A stretch of 64,000 bases of DNA from Jeotgalibaca sp. MA1X17-3 (lineage in GTDB: Bacteria > Bacillota > Bacilli > Lactobacillales > Aerococcaceae). Numbering within the stretch: position 1 is the first letter of the stretch; every line of letters starts with the position of its first letter. The stretch is from positions 682,001 through 746,000 of the forward strand of contig NZ_CP090983.1 of assembly GCF_021513155.1 (NCBI RefSeq), written 5' to 3'. The position numbers and the translations under genes were made by a program. The notes below the pieces were generated by a model, which did not search any database, had not been told where the DNA came from, and saw only the letters and a program-made list of their open reading frames with translations. Positions 28,037-37,077 of the stretch are shown here, one piece after another.

Positions 28037-28572
28037 TACATCCAGATATAAAAGAAATTTTGTACACAGAAGAAGACATTAAGAACACAGTAAAGAAATT
28101 AGGCGCAGAGTTGACCGAAGAGTACCGTGGGAAGAATCCACTTGTAATCGGAGTGTTAAAAGGGGCAGTCATGTTTATGACTGATTTATCACGTGCAATG
28201 GATTGTGACTTAGAATTAGATTTCATGGATGTTTCTAGCTACGGGTCAGAAATTGAATCAAGTGGAGATGTCAAAATTATTAAAGATTTAGATGCATCCG
28301 TTGAAGGTAGAGATTTGCTGATTGTGGAGGATATTATCGATACTGGTCGAACATTGAGTTACTTAATTGATATATTCCGATACCGAAATGCTAAATCAAT
28401 TAAAATCGTTACCTTATTACATAAAAAAGAGCGTCGTGTAGTTGATTTGGAAGCAGACTACGTAGGGATTCATGTGCCAAATGAATTTGTGGTAGGCTAT
28501 GGTTTAGACTTTGTCGAAAAATACCGAAACTTGCCTTATATTGGAATTTTAAAGGAAGAAATTTATAAGTAA
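28033..28572 (+). CDS. hpt: Hypoxanthine phosphoribosyltransferase
   Basis: Salvages hypoxanthine and guanine to IMP and GMP using PRPP. The 179-residue protein has the PRPP motif LLIVEDIIDTGRTL and KNPLVIGVLKGAVMF. Overlapping start with tilS and SD GAGGTGA. In B. subtilis the Hpt-TilS pair also influences ftsH transcription; here it directly precedes ftsH, with an 11-bp palindrome ATTGGTCCAAT (28587-28597) in the gap. Confidence 0.95.
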   Translation: MIHPDIKEILYTEEDIKNTVKKLGAELTEEYRGKNPLVIGVLKGAVMFMTDLSRAMDCDLELDFMDVSSYGSEIESSGDVKIIKDLDASVEGRDLLIVEDIIDTGRTLSYLIDIFRYRNAKSIKIVTLLHKKERRVVDLEADYVGIHVPNEFVVGYGLDFVEKYRNLPYIGILKEEIYK

Positions 28573-28693
28573 AATAGATAGTGAAGATTGGTCCAATATG
28601 TTATCATGACCAAGATACATAAAATAAAACTAAAATATTAGGAAGATGTAAGATATACGCCAAATCGGTATGCTATCTAACAGGGAGGGTCAA

Positions 28694-30829
28694 ATGAAGA
28701 AAAATAAATTTCTAAAAAGCAGTAGCTTTTGGATCCTTATTTTCATTGCAGTCGTCGCAGTAGTAACAATGATGACTAGAGGAATAGGCGATCAAGGAAG
28801 CCAAACCATATCCACTACAGAATTTATGCAAGCATTAGACAAAGAAGAAGTAAAAGAATTTACAATGCAACCAGGAGCAGGTGTCTGGGAAGTAGTAGGA
28901 GAGTATCGAGAAGAAAAGACTTTAGAAAGTGAATCAAGTACCAATGACTTACTATTGTTTGATGATAAAAACCTTACAACAAAGGCATTTGATACTCGAG
29001 TATTACCCAATGATTCTACGTTAGCTGAAATCGGAGAGTTATCTTCAACTACAGATACGGACATAACTATCTTAGAACAAGATCAATCCGGTGCTTGGAT
29101 CAGTATCCTCTTTACTATTTTACCCCTCGTACTTTTCGTGTTCTTTATGTACATGATGATGGGACAAGCAGGAGGCCAAGGCGGTGGCGGTGGAAATCGT
29201 GGAGTAATGAACTTCGGAAAATCCAAATCCGAAGATATTTCTAAAACAGATGTTAAAGTTCGTTTTTCTGATGTCGCTGGTGCGGATGAAGAAAAACAAG
29301 AGTTAGTTGAAGTGGTGGAATTCCTAAAAGACCCAAGACGTTTTACAGCACTTGGTGCTCGTATTCCAGCGGGCGTACTGTTAGAAGGACCTCCAGGAAC
29401 CGGAAAAACCTTGCTAGCTAAAGCAGTAGCAGGAGAAGCAGGAGTACCTTTCTTCTCGATTTCTGGTTCGGAATTCGTTGAGATGTTTGTTGGAGTTGGA
29501 GCGAGTCGTGTTCGTGACTTGTTTGAAAATGCGAAGAAAACTGCTCCAGCCATTATCTTTATCGATGAAATTGATGCGGTTGGTCGTCAACGTGGAGCTG
29601 GAATGGGTGGCGGACATGATGAACGTGAACAAACATTAAACCAGTTACTAGTTGAAATGGATGGTTTCTCTGGAAATGAAGGAGTCATCGTAATTGCTGC
29701 AACAAACCGTTCAGACGTATTGGACCCAGCCTTACTTCGTCCAGGTCGTTTTGACCGTCAAATATTAGTTGGACGTCCTGATGTAAAAGGTCGCGAAGCT
29801 ATATTGAAAGTTCACTCACGAAATAAGCCACTTCATCCGAATGTGGACTTAAAAGTAATTGCACAACAAACACCTGGATTCTCTGGTGCTGATTTAGAAA
29901 ACTTATTGAACGAAGCTGCTCTAGTAGCTGCTCGTCGAAATAAGACACGTATTGATGCTTTAGATTTAGATGAAGCACATGATCGAGTAATTGCCGGTCC
30001 TGCTAAAAAGGATAAAGCAATTAGTAAGAAAGAAAGAGAAATGGTTGCATTCCATGAATCTGGACATACTATCGTTGGAATGGTACTGAGTGATGCTCGT
30101 ACTGTTCATAAAGTAACGATTGTTCCTCGTGGACGTGCGGGTGGATATGCGATTATGCTTCCAAAAGAAGATCGTTTCTTGATGACGAAAGAAGAATTGT
30201 TCGAACAAGTAGTTGGTTTGCTTGGTGGACGTACAGCTGAAGAAATTGTTTTCAATGTACAAACAACTGGTGCTAGCAATGACTTTGAACAAGCAACTCA
30301 ATTAGTGCGCAGCATGGTAACAGAATACGGAATGAGTGATAAGCTAGGAACGGTTCAGTATGAACGAAACCAACAAGTCTTTGTAGGCCGTGATTACGGA
30401 AATACACGCGCTTATTCTGAAGATATTGCCTACCAAATTGATTCAGAAGTACGTCGAATCATGAGTGAAGCACACGAAAGAGCTCGTCAAATTATCAATG
30501 AGCATCGTGAACAGCTGGATCTAATTGCTCAAAAACTTCTTGAAGTAGAAACCTTGGATGCAAGAACCATCAAGAGTCTTTTTGAAACAGGTGAAATGCC
30601 TGATGAAAAAAATTCTGAAGAATACCCAAGTGAAAAAGCTGCCTCTTTTGAAGAAGCAAAACGTGCGTTAGAGAAAAAAGAAGCTGAAAAACTTAAAAAA
30701 GATGAAGAAGATCATCAAGAGGGCGAAGACTTCTCTTCAAGTGAAGAGAGTACAGAAGAACATTCCGATGAGGAACGTACTGATGGATCTACATCACTAG
30801 AAAATGAAGACGAGTTGCCACCTCATTAA
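28694..30829 (+). CDS. ftsH: ATP-dependent zinc metalloprotease FtsH
   Basis: Membrane-anchored AAA protease (711 residues) that degrades misfolded membrane proteins and short-lived regulators. A membrane helix near residues 9-26 and a second near 138-160 flank an extracytoplasmic domain. Next come Walker A GPPGTGKT, FIDEIDAVGRQRG, the second region of homology, and the zinc site HESGH. The last 60 or so residues are an unusually acidic tail rich in Glu, Asp and Ser. ATG 28694 follows GGGAGGG. Strong terminator downstream. Confidence 0.96.
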   Translation: MKKNKFLKSSSFWILIFIAVVAVVTMMTRGIGDQGSQTISTTEFMQALDKEEVKEFTMQPGAGVWEVVGEYREEKTLESESSTNDLLLFDDKNLTTKAFDTRVLPNDSTLAEIGELSSTTDTDITILEQDQSGAWISILFTILPLVLFVFFMYMMMGQAGGQGGGGGNRGVMNFGKSKSEDISKTDVKVRFSDVAGADEEKQELVEVVEFLKDPRRFTALGARIPAGVLLEGPPGTGKTLLAKAVAGEAGVPFFSISGSEFVEMFVGVGASRVRDLFENAKKTAPAIIFIDEIDAVGRQRGAGMGGGHDEREQTLNQLLVEMDGFSGNEGVIVIAATNRSDVLDPALLRPGRFDRQILVGRPDVKGREAILKVHSRNKPLHPNVDLKVIAQQTPGFSGADLENLLNEAALVAARRNKTRIDALDLDEAHDRVIAGPAKKDKAISKKEREMVAFHESGHTIVGMVLSDARTVHKVTIVPRGRAGGYAIMLPKEDRFLMTKEELFEQVVGLLGGRTAEEIVFNVQTTGASNDFEQATQLVRSMVTEYGMSDKLGTVQYERNQQVFVGRDYGNTRAYSEDIAYQIDSEVRRIMSEAHERARQIINEHREQLDLIAQKLLEVETLDARTIKSLFETGEMPDEKNSEEYPSEKAASFEEAKRALEKKEAEKLKKDEEDHQEGEDFSSSEESTEEHSDEERTDGSTSLENEDELPPH

Positions 30830-30855
30830 ATTTATTCAAACAGAAAAATATCAAA

Positions 30856-30897
30856 CAGAGTAAGAAAAGCAGTAGCTTTTCTTACTCTGTTTTTTAT
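30856..30897 (+). terminator. Intrinsic terminator after ftsH
   Basis: Perfect 15-bp stem CAGAGTAAGAAAAGC with tetraloop AGTA and a T6 tail. Confidence 0.93.
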
Positions 30898-31073
30898 TTG
30901 TTTACACTCATGAGCAGATTATGTTTAGATTTTAGTGTAGCTATAGTAAAATAGAAATATGAGTGTGGAAAGAGCTATTCCACAAACGTAGACAATATAG
31001 TAAAAATGATTTATAAAATATAGATAAAAGGGTAGGAACCAACAGAAGTTCTTATATCTTGGGAGGAAATCAT

Positions 31074-31991
31074 ATGAATGATTATTTAGTAAAAGCACTT
31101 GCTTATGAAGGACAAATCCGTGCATATGCACTGAATGCAACACAAACAGTCGGAGAAGCTCAAAGAAGACACGATACATGGAGTGCTTCATCTGCTGCGT
31201 TAGGTAGAACGATGATTGGGTCCATTTTAGTAGCAACAACTGGCTTACGAGAAGATCAAAAAATGACAGTGATTGTAAGTGGAGACGGTCCTGGAGGTAG
31301 AATTGTTGCGGATGCAAATGGAAAAGGAGAAGTAAAGGCTTATATTTCGAATCCACATGTTCACTTACCATTAAATGAACAAGGAAAGATTGATGTTAAA
31401 GGAGTTGTAGGTACAGAAGGTTCTCTGACGGTTATTAAAGATCTAGGATTAAAAGAACCTTTTACAGGACAAGTTCCTTTGATCAGTGGAGAACTAGGAG
31501 AAGACTTCACCTATTATATGGCTAACTCTGAACAAATTCCTTCAGCAATTGGTCTGAGTGTTTTAGTAGATACAGATAACTCTATTAAAGTGGCAGGTGG
31601 ATTTATGATTCAAGTTCTTCCTGGTGCGGATGATGCCGTAATTGATATGATTGAAAAAAACATTCTACATCTTCCAATGGTTTCACGTTTGATGGAAGAA
31701 GGAGAGACGCCAGAACAAGTCTTAGAAAGAATACTCGGAAAAGAAAATGTTAAATATATCGAAAAAATGCCGCTACGTTTCCACTGTGATTGTTCACGCG
31801 AACGCTTTATGGATGGTCTGTCTGCGATAGGTAAAGATGAGTTAGTAGATATGATTAACGAAGATCACGGCGCTGAAGTTGTATGTCATTTTTGTGAAGA
31901 GAAATATCAATATTCTGAAGATGATTTAAATAGCCTGATTCAATCTATTGATAAAGCCAAAGAAGAAAAAGAAGTAAATCAAAACAACTAA
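31074..31991 (+). CDS. hslO: Redox-regulated chaperone Hsp33
   Basis: Cytoplasmic holdase (305 residues) switched on by oxidation of its zinc cysteines. The C-terminal redox switch is complete: CDC in the FHCDCSRERF segment and CHFC in VVCHFCEEKY, spaced about 30 residues apart. ATG 31074 follows GGGAGGAA. Located after ftsH and before a cysK-like gene, the common Firmicute arrangement. Confidence 0.95.
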   Translation: MNDYLVKALAYEGQIRAYALNATQTVGEAQRRHDTWSASSAALGRTMIGSILVATTGLREDQKMTVIVSGDGPGGRIVADANGKGEVKAYISNPHVHLPLNEQGKIDVKGVVGTEGSLTVIKDLGLKEPFTGQVPLISGELGEDFTYYMANSEQIPSAIGLSVLVDTDNSIKVAGGFMIQVLPGADDAVIDMIEKNILHLPMVSRLMEEGETPEQVLERILGKENVKYIEKMPLRFHCDCSRERFMDGLSAIGKDELVDMINEDHGAEVVCHFCEEKYQYSEDDLNSLIQSIDKAKEEKEVNQNN

Positions 31992-32027
31992 TAAACGATG
32001 ATTTGAAAAAAGAGCGGAGGAAATCTG

Positions 32028-32938
32028 ATGGCAAAAAAAGTTACCAGTATTTCAGAGCTGATTGGCAATACGCCTCTCATCAAATTAAATAAAGTTGTTC
32101 CAGAAGGAGCAGCTGATGTATATGTAAAGTTAGAATCGTATAATTTCGGAGGAAGCATAAAAGATCGAACGGCATTAAATATGCTAGAAGTAGCAGAAGA
32201 AGATGGCAGTTTAAAACCCGGTTTCACGATACTAGAAGCAACCGATGGTAATATGGGAATTAGCATTGCTATGTTGGCTGCAGCAAAAGGGTACAAAGCA
32301 CTTCTCGTACTGCCTCAAGAAGACAATCACTCTGTTCGGCTAATCTTGGAAGCTTATGGAGCTAAAGTCATTGAGACTCCTATAGAAGAAGGGATGTCTG
32401 GAGCAATTGCAAAAGCAGAGGAATTGAGTAAACAGGCGGATACGTACTATTTACGTCAATTTCAAAATCCGGCCAATCCAGCAATGCATGAAGCAACGAC
32501 TGGACCGGAGATTATAGAAGCATTTGCTGGGAAAACTCCAGATGCTTTTGTAGCATCTGTTGGAACAGGGGAACCTTAACCGGTGTAGGTCGTAGTTTGC
32601 GTGTGGTGAACCCGAATGTAGAGTTGTATGCTGTTGAGCCAACTGAATCTCAAGTACTGAGTGATGGCCCTCAAGGAATACATCATATTCCTGGTATGGG
32701 AGCTGGTTTTATTCCACCTGTTTTAGATGTAGCCTTGTATAATGGAGTAATCCATATTTCTTCAGAAGAAGCAGCTGCTATGGCAATTCGTTTAGCAAAA
32801 GAAGAAGGTTTATTATTGAGCTCATCTTCAGGTGCTGCGATAGCTGGAGCAATTGAAATTGCAAAAAGACTAGGTCGAGATAAAACGGTCGTTACTATTT
32901 CTGCAGATAATGGATCACGCTATTTAGTAAATAAGTGA
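32028..32938 (+). CDS. cysK: Cysteine synthase-like PLP enzyme (frameshifted in this sequence)
   Basis: Fold-type II PLP enzyme of the O-acetylserine sulfhydrylase family, 303 residues after repair. The PLP lysine lies in GGSIKDRTA; the PLP phosphate loop reads GTGGT once one G is added at the G run 32568-32571 (the raw frame stops at TAA 32577-32579). SSSSGAA provides the pyridine-contact Ser. Unusually, the substrate-binding loop, normally TSGNTG, reads TDGNMG, and the following conserved MPETMS-type segment reads LPQEDN. The fold is certain; true cysteine synthase activity is doubtful. Follows hslO by 36 bases after GCGGAGGAA. Confidence 0.82.
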
Positions 32939-32960
32939 GTATATATTTTTTATAAAATTA

Positions 32961-33004
32961 AAATGAAATGAACCTCGAAAAAATGTAGGTTCATTTCATT
33001 TTTC
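32961..33004 (+). terminator. Intrinsic terminator after the cysK-like gene
   Basis: Perfect 15-bp stem AAATGAAATGAACCT with an 11-base loop and T tail. Confidence 0.88.
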
Positions 33005-33115
33005 TTGTTTCAATTCACTAAAACCCCGTTTTCAAATGACATAGTAGTCTTATCACGAATAAGGTGCTAAAATAACAAAAGAAAATAGAAGATTGATAGT
33101 AAAAGGTAGGGTACT

Positions 33116-34144
33116 ATGTTTAAAATAGGTGATATAGAAATAAAAAATCAAGTTGTTGCTGCTCCAATGGCTGGCATCAGCAACTCGGCATATCGTGTCA
33201 CAGTAAAAGAAATGGGTGCTGGTCTCGTTGTTTGTGAAATGATTAGTGACATAGGAATTCACTATCGAAATGAAAAGACTTTAAAGATGCTTCATATTGA
33301 ACCAGACGAGTATCCCCTCAGCATTCAAATTATGGGAGGCAACAAAGATACATTAGTAGAAGCCGCGAAATATGTAGCGGAGAATACTGAATGTTCCATC
33401 ATCGATATTAATATGGGGTGTCCGGTTAGTAAAGTGATTAAGAATGAAGCAGGAGCGAAATGGCTCCTGGATTCAAATAAAGTATATGAAATGGTCGCAG
33501 CAGTTGTGGATGCCGTAGACAAACCGGTTACAGTTAAAATGCGCTTAGGTTGGGATGATAAACACTTATTTGCGGTTGAGAATGCTCTTGCAGCGGAACG
33601 TGCAGGAGCCTCTGCTGTAGCAATGCATGGTCGTACGCGAGCTCAGATGTATGAAGGAAAAGCAGATTGGGCTCCTTTTAAAGAAGTGAAACAAGCCTTA
33701 ACAAGAATTCCTTTTATTGGAAACGGAGATATTCGCACTCCAGAAGATGCGAAACGGATGCTAGATGAAACAGGTGTAGACGGTGTAATGATTGGTCGGG
33801 CTGCATTGTCCAATCCGTTTATGATCAAGCAAACGGTCCACTACTTAGATACAGGAGAACGATTACCGCCAGTTACTTCTCGCGAAAAAATGGAAACTGC
33901 TAAAATCCATTTGGAACGATTAGTAGAGTTAAAAGGAGAACCTACGGCTATTAAAGAATTTCGGACGATTGCCCCTTATTATTTAAAAGGCATTCCTCGA
34001 TCTTCTAAAACAAAAGCAGCAATTGTTTTGGCAAATAGACAACAAGAAATAAATGGTTTTCTAGACCGATTTGTTGAAGAGACTGAAAAAAGAGAAGAAG
34101 AAAAAGTAGAGCGCAAAGGGAAACTTCATTTATTATCTAAATAA
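33116..34144 (+). CDS. dusB: tRNA-dihydrouridine synthase DusB
   Basis: FMN- and NADPH-dependent enzyme that reduces uridines in tRNA to dihydrouridine. The 342-residue protein has VVAAPMAGISN at the N-terminus, the catalytic Cys in NMGCPVSKV, KMRLGWDD, MHGRTRAQMYEGKADW and IGNGDIRTPEDA. Start ATG follows AGGTAGGG. Placed before lysS, a pairing conserved in Firmicutes. Confidence 0.94.
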   Translation: MFKIGDIEIKNQVVAAPMAGISNSAYRVTVKEMGAGLVVCEMISDIGIHYRNEKTLKMLHIEPDEYPLSIQIMGGNKDTLVEAAKYVAENTECSIIDINMGCPVSKVIKNEAGAKWLLDSNKVYEMVAAVVDAVDKPVTVKMRLGWDDKHLFAVENALAAERAGASAVAMHGRTRAQMYEGKADWAPFKEVKQALTRIPFIGNGDIRTPEDAKRMLDETGVDGVMIGRAALSNPFMIKQTVHYLDTGERLPPVTSREKMETAKIHLERLVELKGEPTAIKEFRTIAPYYLKGIPRSSKTKAAIVLANRQQEINGFLDRFVEETEKREEEKVERKGKLHLLSK

Positions 34145-34230
34145 ATTTGAAAGAGACCTTGCAATTTTATTTTTTTCTTGGCAAGATAGATAGGATAGAA
34201 TACTGATAGTAGTAGAACGGAGTGACCGTA

Positions 34231-35736
34231 TTGAGTCAAGAAAAACATTCTGAAGAAATGAATGACCAACTAATCATTCGACGTGAGAAAATGAAACATT
34301 TACGAGAAGAGGGCATGGATCCCTTCCACAATGGGTTCAAACGCACCCACTTATCGAAGGAATTGCATGAAGCGTATGATCATTTGTCGAAAGAAGAAAT
34401 GGAAGGACAAGAAATTATTGCTTCCATTGCAGGACGTATTATTACCAAACGAGGAAAAGGAAAAGTTGGATTCGCCCACTTACAAGATAGTAAGGGACGC
34501 ATTCAGATTTATGTTCGTAAGGATGAAGTTGGGGAAGATGACTATGCTATTTTCAAGCAAGCAGATTTAGGGGACATCATTGGTGTTACCGGACCTGTCA
34601 TGAAAACAAATACCGGAGAATTAACGATTAAACCGACCACTCTGGTTCATTTGACGAAGGCATTACGTCCTTTACCTGATAAATACCACGGATTGACAAA
34701 CGTAGAACAAAAATATCGTCAACGATACTTGGATCTAATTAGTAATCGGGATAGTTTTGATAAATTTGTGCAGCGAAGCCAAATTATTGCTGAGTTACGC
34801 AAATACATGAACAGTCATGGCTATTTAGAAGTAGAAACACCCACGCTACATAACATGGCGGGTGGAGCAACTGCTAAACCTTTTGTGACGCATCATAACG
34901 CTTTAGACATGGAACTATACATGCGTATTGCGTTAGAGCTTCATTTAAAGCGTCTGATTGTTGGTGGAATGGAAAAAGTTTATGAGATTGGTCGTGTATT
35001 CCGAAATGAAGGAATTGATACCACTCATAACCCTGAATTTACGATGATGGAAGCTTATACTGCTTATACCGATTATCATGATGTGATGGAATTAGCAGAA
35101 GGAATATTCGAAACCGTTACACAAAATGTAAAAGGAACTACAACCGTTATGTATAATGGAACCGAAGTTAATTTAGCTGGACCGTACCCACGGATTCACA
35201 TGGTAGATGCTGTAAAAGAAAAAACAGGAGTAGATTTCTGGGAGGATATGACCGATGAACAAGCTCGTGACTTAGCGAAAGCACATCGCGTACCTTTTAC
35301 GAAGCACATGACTGTTGGACATATCATTAATGAGTTCTTTGAAGAATTTGTAGAAGGTGCGTTGGTACAACCGACCTTTATCTATGGACATCCTACAGCA
35401 GTTTCACCACTAGCTCGTAAAAACCAAGAAGATCCTCGTTTTACGGATCGTTTTGAAATATTCATCATGGGTAATGAATACGGGAATGCATTTACGGAGT
35501 TAACGGATCCAATCGATCAACGTGAAAGATTCGAAGCGCAATCCCAAGAAAAAGAACAAGGAAATGAAGAAGCACATGGTGTGGATGAAGATTTCCTAGA
35601 GGCGTTAGAATATGGAATGCCTCCAACAGGTGGTCTTGGAATTGGAATAGACCGATTCATTATGCTATTAACAGACAGTCAGTCTATTCGAGATGTATTA
35701 CTATTCCCAACGATGAGAAATATCGAAGAACAGTAA
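34231..35736 (+). CDS. lysS: Lysyl-tRNA synthetase (class II)
   Basis: Charges tRNA-Lys. The N-terminal OB-fold anticodon domain (IAGRIITKRGKGKVGFAHLQD) is followed by a class II core with motif 2 FRNEGIDTTHNPEFTMMEAY and motif 3 GLGIGIDRFIML. I chose TTG 34231, eight bases from the ACGGAG site, because the GTG at 34222 overlaps that site. This gives 501 residues. No T-box is seen upstream. Confidence 0.95.
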   Translation: MSQEKHSEEMNDQLIIRREKMKHLREEGMDPFHNGFKRTHLSKELHEAYDHLSKEEMEGQEIIASIAGRIITKRGKGKVGFAHLQDSKGRIQIYVRKDEVGEDDYAIFKQADLGDIIGVTGPVMKTNTGELTIKPTTLVHLTKALRPLPDKYHGLTNVEQKYRQRYLDLISNRDSFDKFVQRSQIIAELRKYMNSHGYLEVETPTLHNMAGGATAKPFVTHHNALDMELYMRIALELHLKRLIVGGMEKVYEIGRVFRNEGIDTTHNPEFTMMEAYTAYTDYHDVMELAEGIFETVTQNVKGTTTVMYNGTEVNLAGPYPRIHMVDAVKEKTGVDFWEDMTDEQARDLAKAHRVPFTKHMTVGHIINEFFEEFVEGALVQPTFIYGHPTAVSPLARKNQEDPRFTDRFEIFIMGNEYGNAFTELTDPIDQRERFEAQSQEKEQGNEEAHGVDEDFLEALEYGMPPTGGLGIGIDRFIMLLTDSQSIRDVLLFPTMRNIEEQ

Positions 35737-35750
35737 AAATATTAAACAAA

Positions 35751-35787
35751 AAAACAAGGCGGAGACAGTCTCCGCTCTTTGTTTTTT
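35751..35787 (+). terminator. Intrinsic terminator after lysS
   Basis: Stem GCGGAGA/TCTCCGC with loop CAG, extended by ACAA.. / ..TTGT and followed by T6. Confidence 0.9.
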
Positions 35788-35816
35788 AAAATAAATAAAA
35801 AAATGTAGTTCTATTG

Positions 35817-35845
35817 TTGACGACTGAGAATTTTCGTGGTATTCT
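35817..35845 (+). promoter_or_regulatory. Promoter of the str operon
   Basis: TTGACG, 17-base spacer, TATTCT with an extended -10 TG. It lies 175 bases before rpsL, so the mRNA has a leader of about 165 bases. Confidence 0.82.
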
Positions 35846-35924
35846 TTCAAAGGTGCTTTTGTTATAAGTTTTCTGAAAGGTATTCCAATCAGTTCAACTA
35901 ATCAATCAAGAGTATTCCGTGAAA

Positions 35925-35957
35925 AAATCGAATGTACTTTCGATTTATTATTTTTTA
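35925..35957 (+). promoter_or_regulatory. Terminator-like hairpin in the str leader
   Basis: AAATCGA/TCGATTT stem with an 8-base loop, then ATTATTTTTT. Its position between promoter and rpsL suggests transcript attenuation; the mechanism is not known. Confidence 0.45.
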
Positions 35958-36019
35958 AAAAAGAAGGACCACCTGGATGTGTGGACCTAGAAAAACCTAT
36001 TTGGGAAGGAGGAAAAAAA

Positions 36020-36442
36020 ATGCCTACAATTAATCAATTAGTTCGCAAACCTCGTAAATCAGCTGTTGAGAAATCTAAATCACCAGCATTGGGAAGAGGA
36101 TATAACAGTTTCAAGAAAGCTCCAACTTTCAATAACTCACCTCAAAAGCGTGGAGTATGTACACGTGTGGGAACAATGACACCTAAGAAACCTAACTCGG
36201 CTTTACGTAAGTATGCTCGTGTTCGCTTGTCTAACCTTTTGGAAGTAACAGCGTACATACCTGGTATCGGTCATAACCTACAAGAACATAGTGTGGTATT
36301 AATCCGTGGTGGACGTGTAAAAGATTTACCTGGAGTACGTTATCATATCGTTCGTGGAGCAATGGATACAGCTGGAGTTACCGGTCGTATGCAAAGCCGT
36401 TCAAAATACGGTGCTAAGAAACCTAAAGCAGCTAAAAAATAA
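36020..36442 (+). CDS. rpsL: 30S ribosomal protein S12
   Basis: Decoding-centre protein, 140 residues. ATG 36020 follows GGAAGGAGG and gives the normal PTINQLVRKPR start. Lys56 in TPKKPNSALRK and Lys101 in GRVKDLPGVRY are both wild type, which by established knowledge means no high-level streptomycin resistance from this gene. First gene of rpsL-rpsG-fusA. Confidence 0.97.
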   Translation: MPTINQLVRKPRKSAVEKSKSPALGRGYNSFKKAPTFNNSPQKRGVCTRVGTMTPKKPNSALRKYARVRLSNLLEVTAYIPGIGHNLQEHSVVLIRGGRVKDLPGVRYHIVRGAMDTAGVTGRMQSRSKYGAKKPKAAKK

Positions 36443-36499
36443 AACCTAACTTTGTTTAGGAAATAAAATTAAATAATAGATATGGAAGGGGGAGTCAGA

Positions 36500-36970
36500 A
36501 TGCCTCGTAAAGGTGCAGTAGCAAAACGCGAAGTTATGCCAGATCCAATTTACAATTCTAAATTGGTAACTCGTTTGATTAACCGCTTGATGGTTGATGG
36601 TAAACGTGGAAAAGCAGCAACTATTTTATATAACGCATTTGATATTATTAAAGATACTTCCGGTAATGAACCAATAGAAGTATTTGAACAAGCGATGAAA
36701 AACATCATGCCTGTTTTAGAAGTAAAAGCACGTCGTGTAGGAGGTTCTAACTACCAAGTGCCAGTTGAAGTTCGTCCAGAACGTCGTACAGCTTTAGCAT
36801 TACGTTGGTTAGTAAACTATGCCCGTCTCCGTGGAGAAGATACCATGGAAGAAAGACTTGCAAAAGAACTTATGGATGCTGCTAATAACTCAGGAGCTTC
36901 CGTTAAGAAACGCGAAGATATCCACAAAATGGCAGATGCCAACAGAGCTTTCGCTCATTACCGTTGGTAA
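36500..36970 (+). CDS. rpsG: 30S ribosomal protein S7
   Basis: Primary binder of the 16S 3' major domain, 156 residues, starting MPRKGAVAKREV and ending AFAHYRW. ATG 36500 follows GGAAGGGGG. In E. coli S7 represses the str operon; whether that holds in this organism is unknown. Confidence 0.97.
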   Translation: MPRKGAVAKREVMPDPIYNSKLVTRLINRLMVDGKRGKAATILYNAFDIIKDTSGNEPIEVFEQAMKNIMPVLEVKARRVGGSNYQVPVEVRPERRTALALRWLVNYARLRGEDTMEERLAKELMDAANNSGASVKKREDIHKMADANRAFAHYRW

Positions 36971-37077
36971 GAATTATTATAAAATAATGTTTGTTAGATG
37001 GGGCAGGTTCGTTTATAGAACCTGTCTTCCATCGATATAAACTAACCATCAAAGCTAGAAAGAGGTGCACGAAACAG

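Noticed and set aside
28587..28597. Palindrome ATTGGTCCAAT upstream of ftsH as an operator
   Set aside because: Only 11 bp, no match to CtsR, HrcA or other operators I know; could be chance.
34145..34230. T-box or lysine riboswitch before lysS, and T-box before metG
   Set aside because: The gaps are too short and lack the conserved T-box sequence or riboswitch folds.
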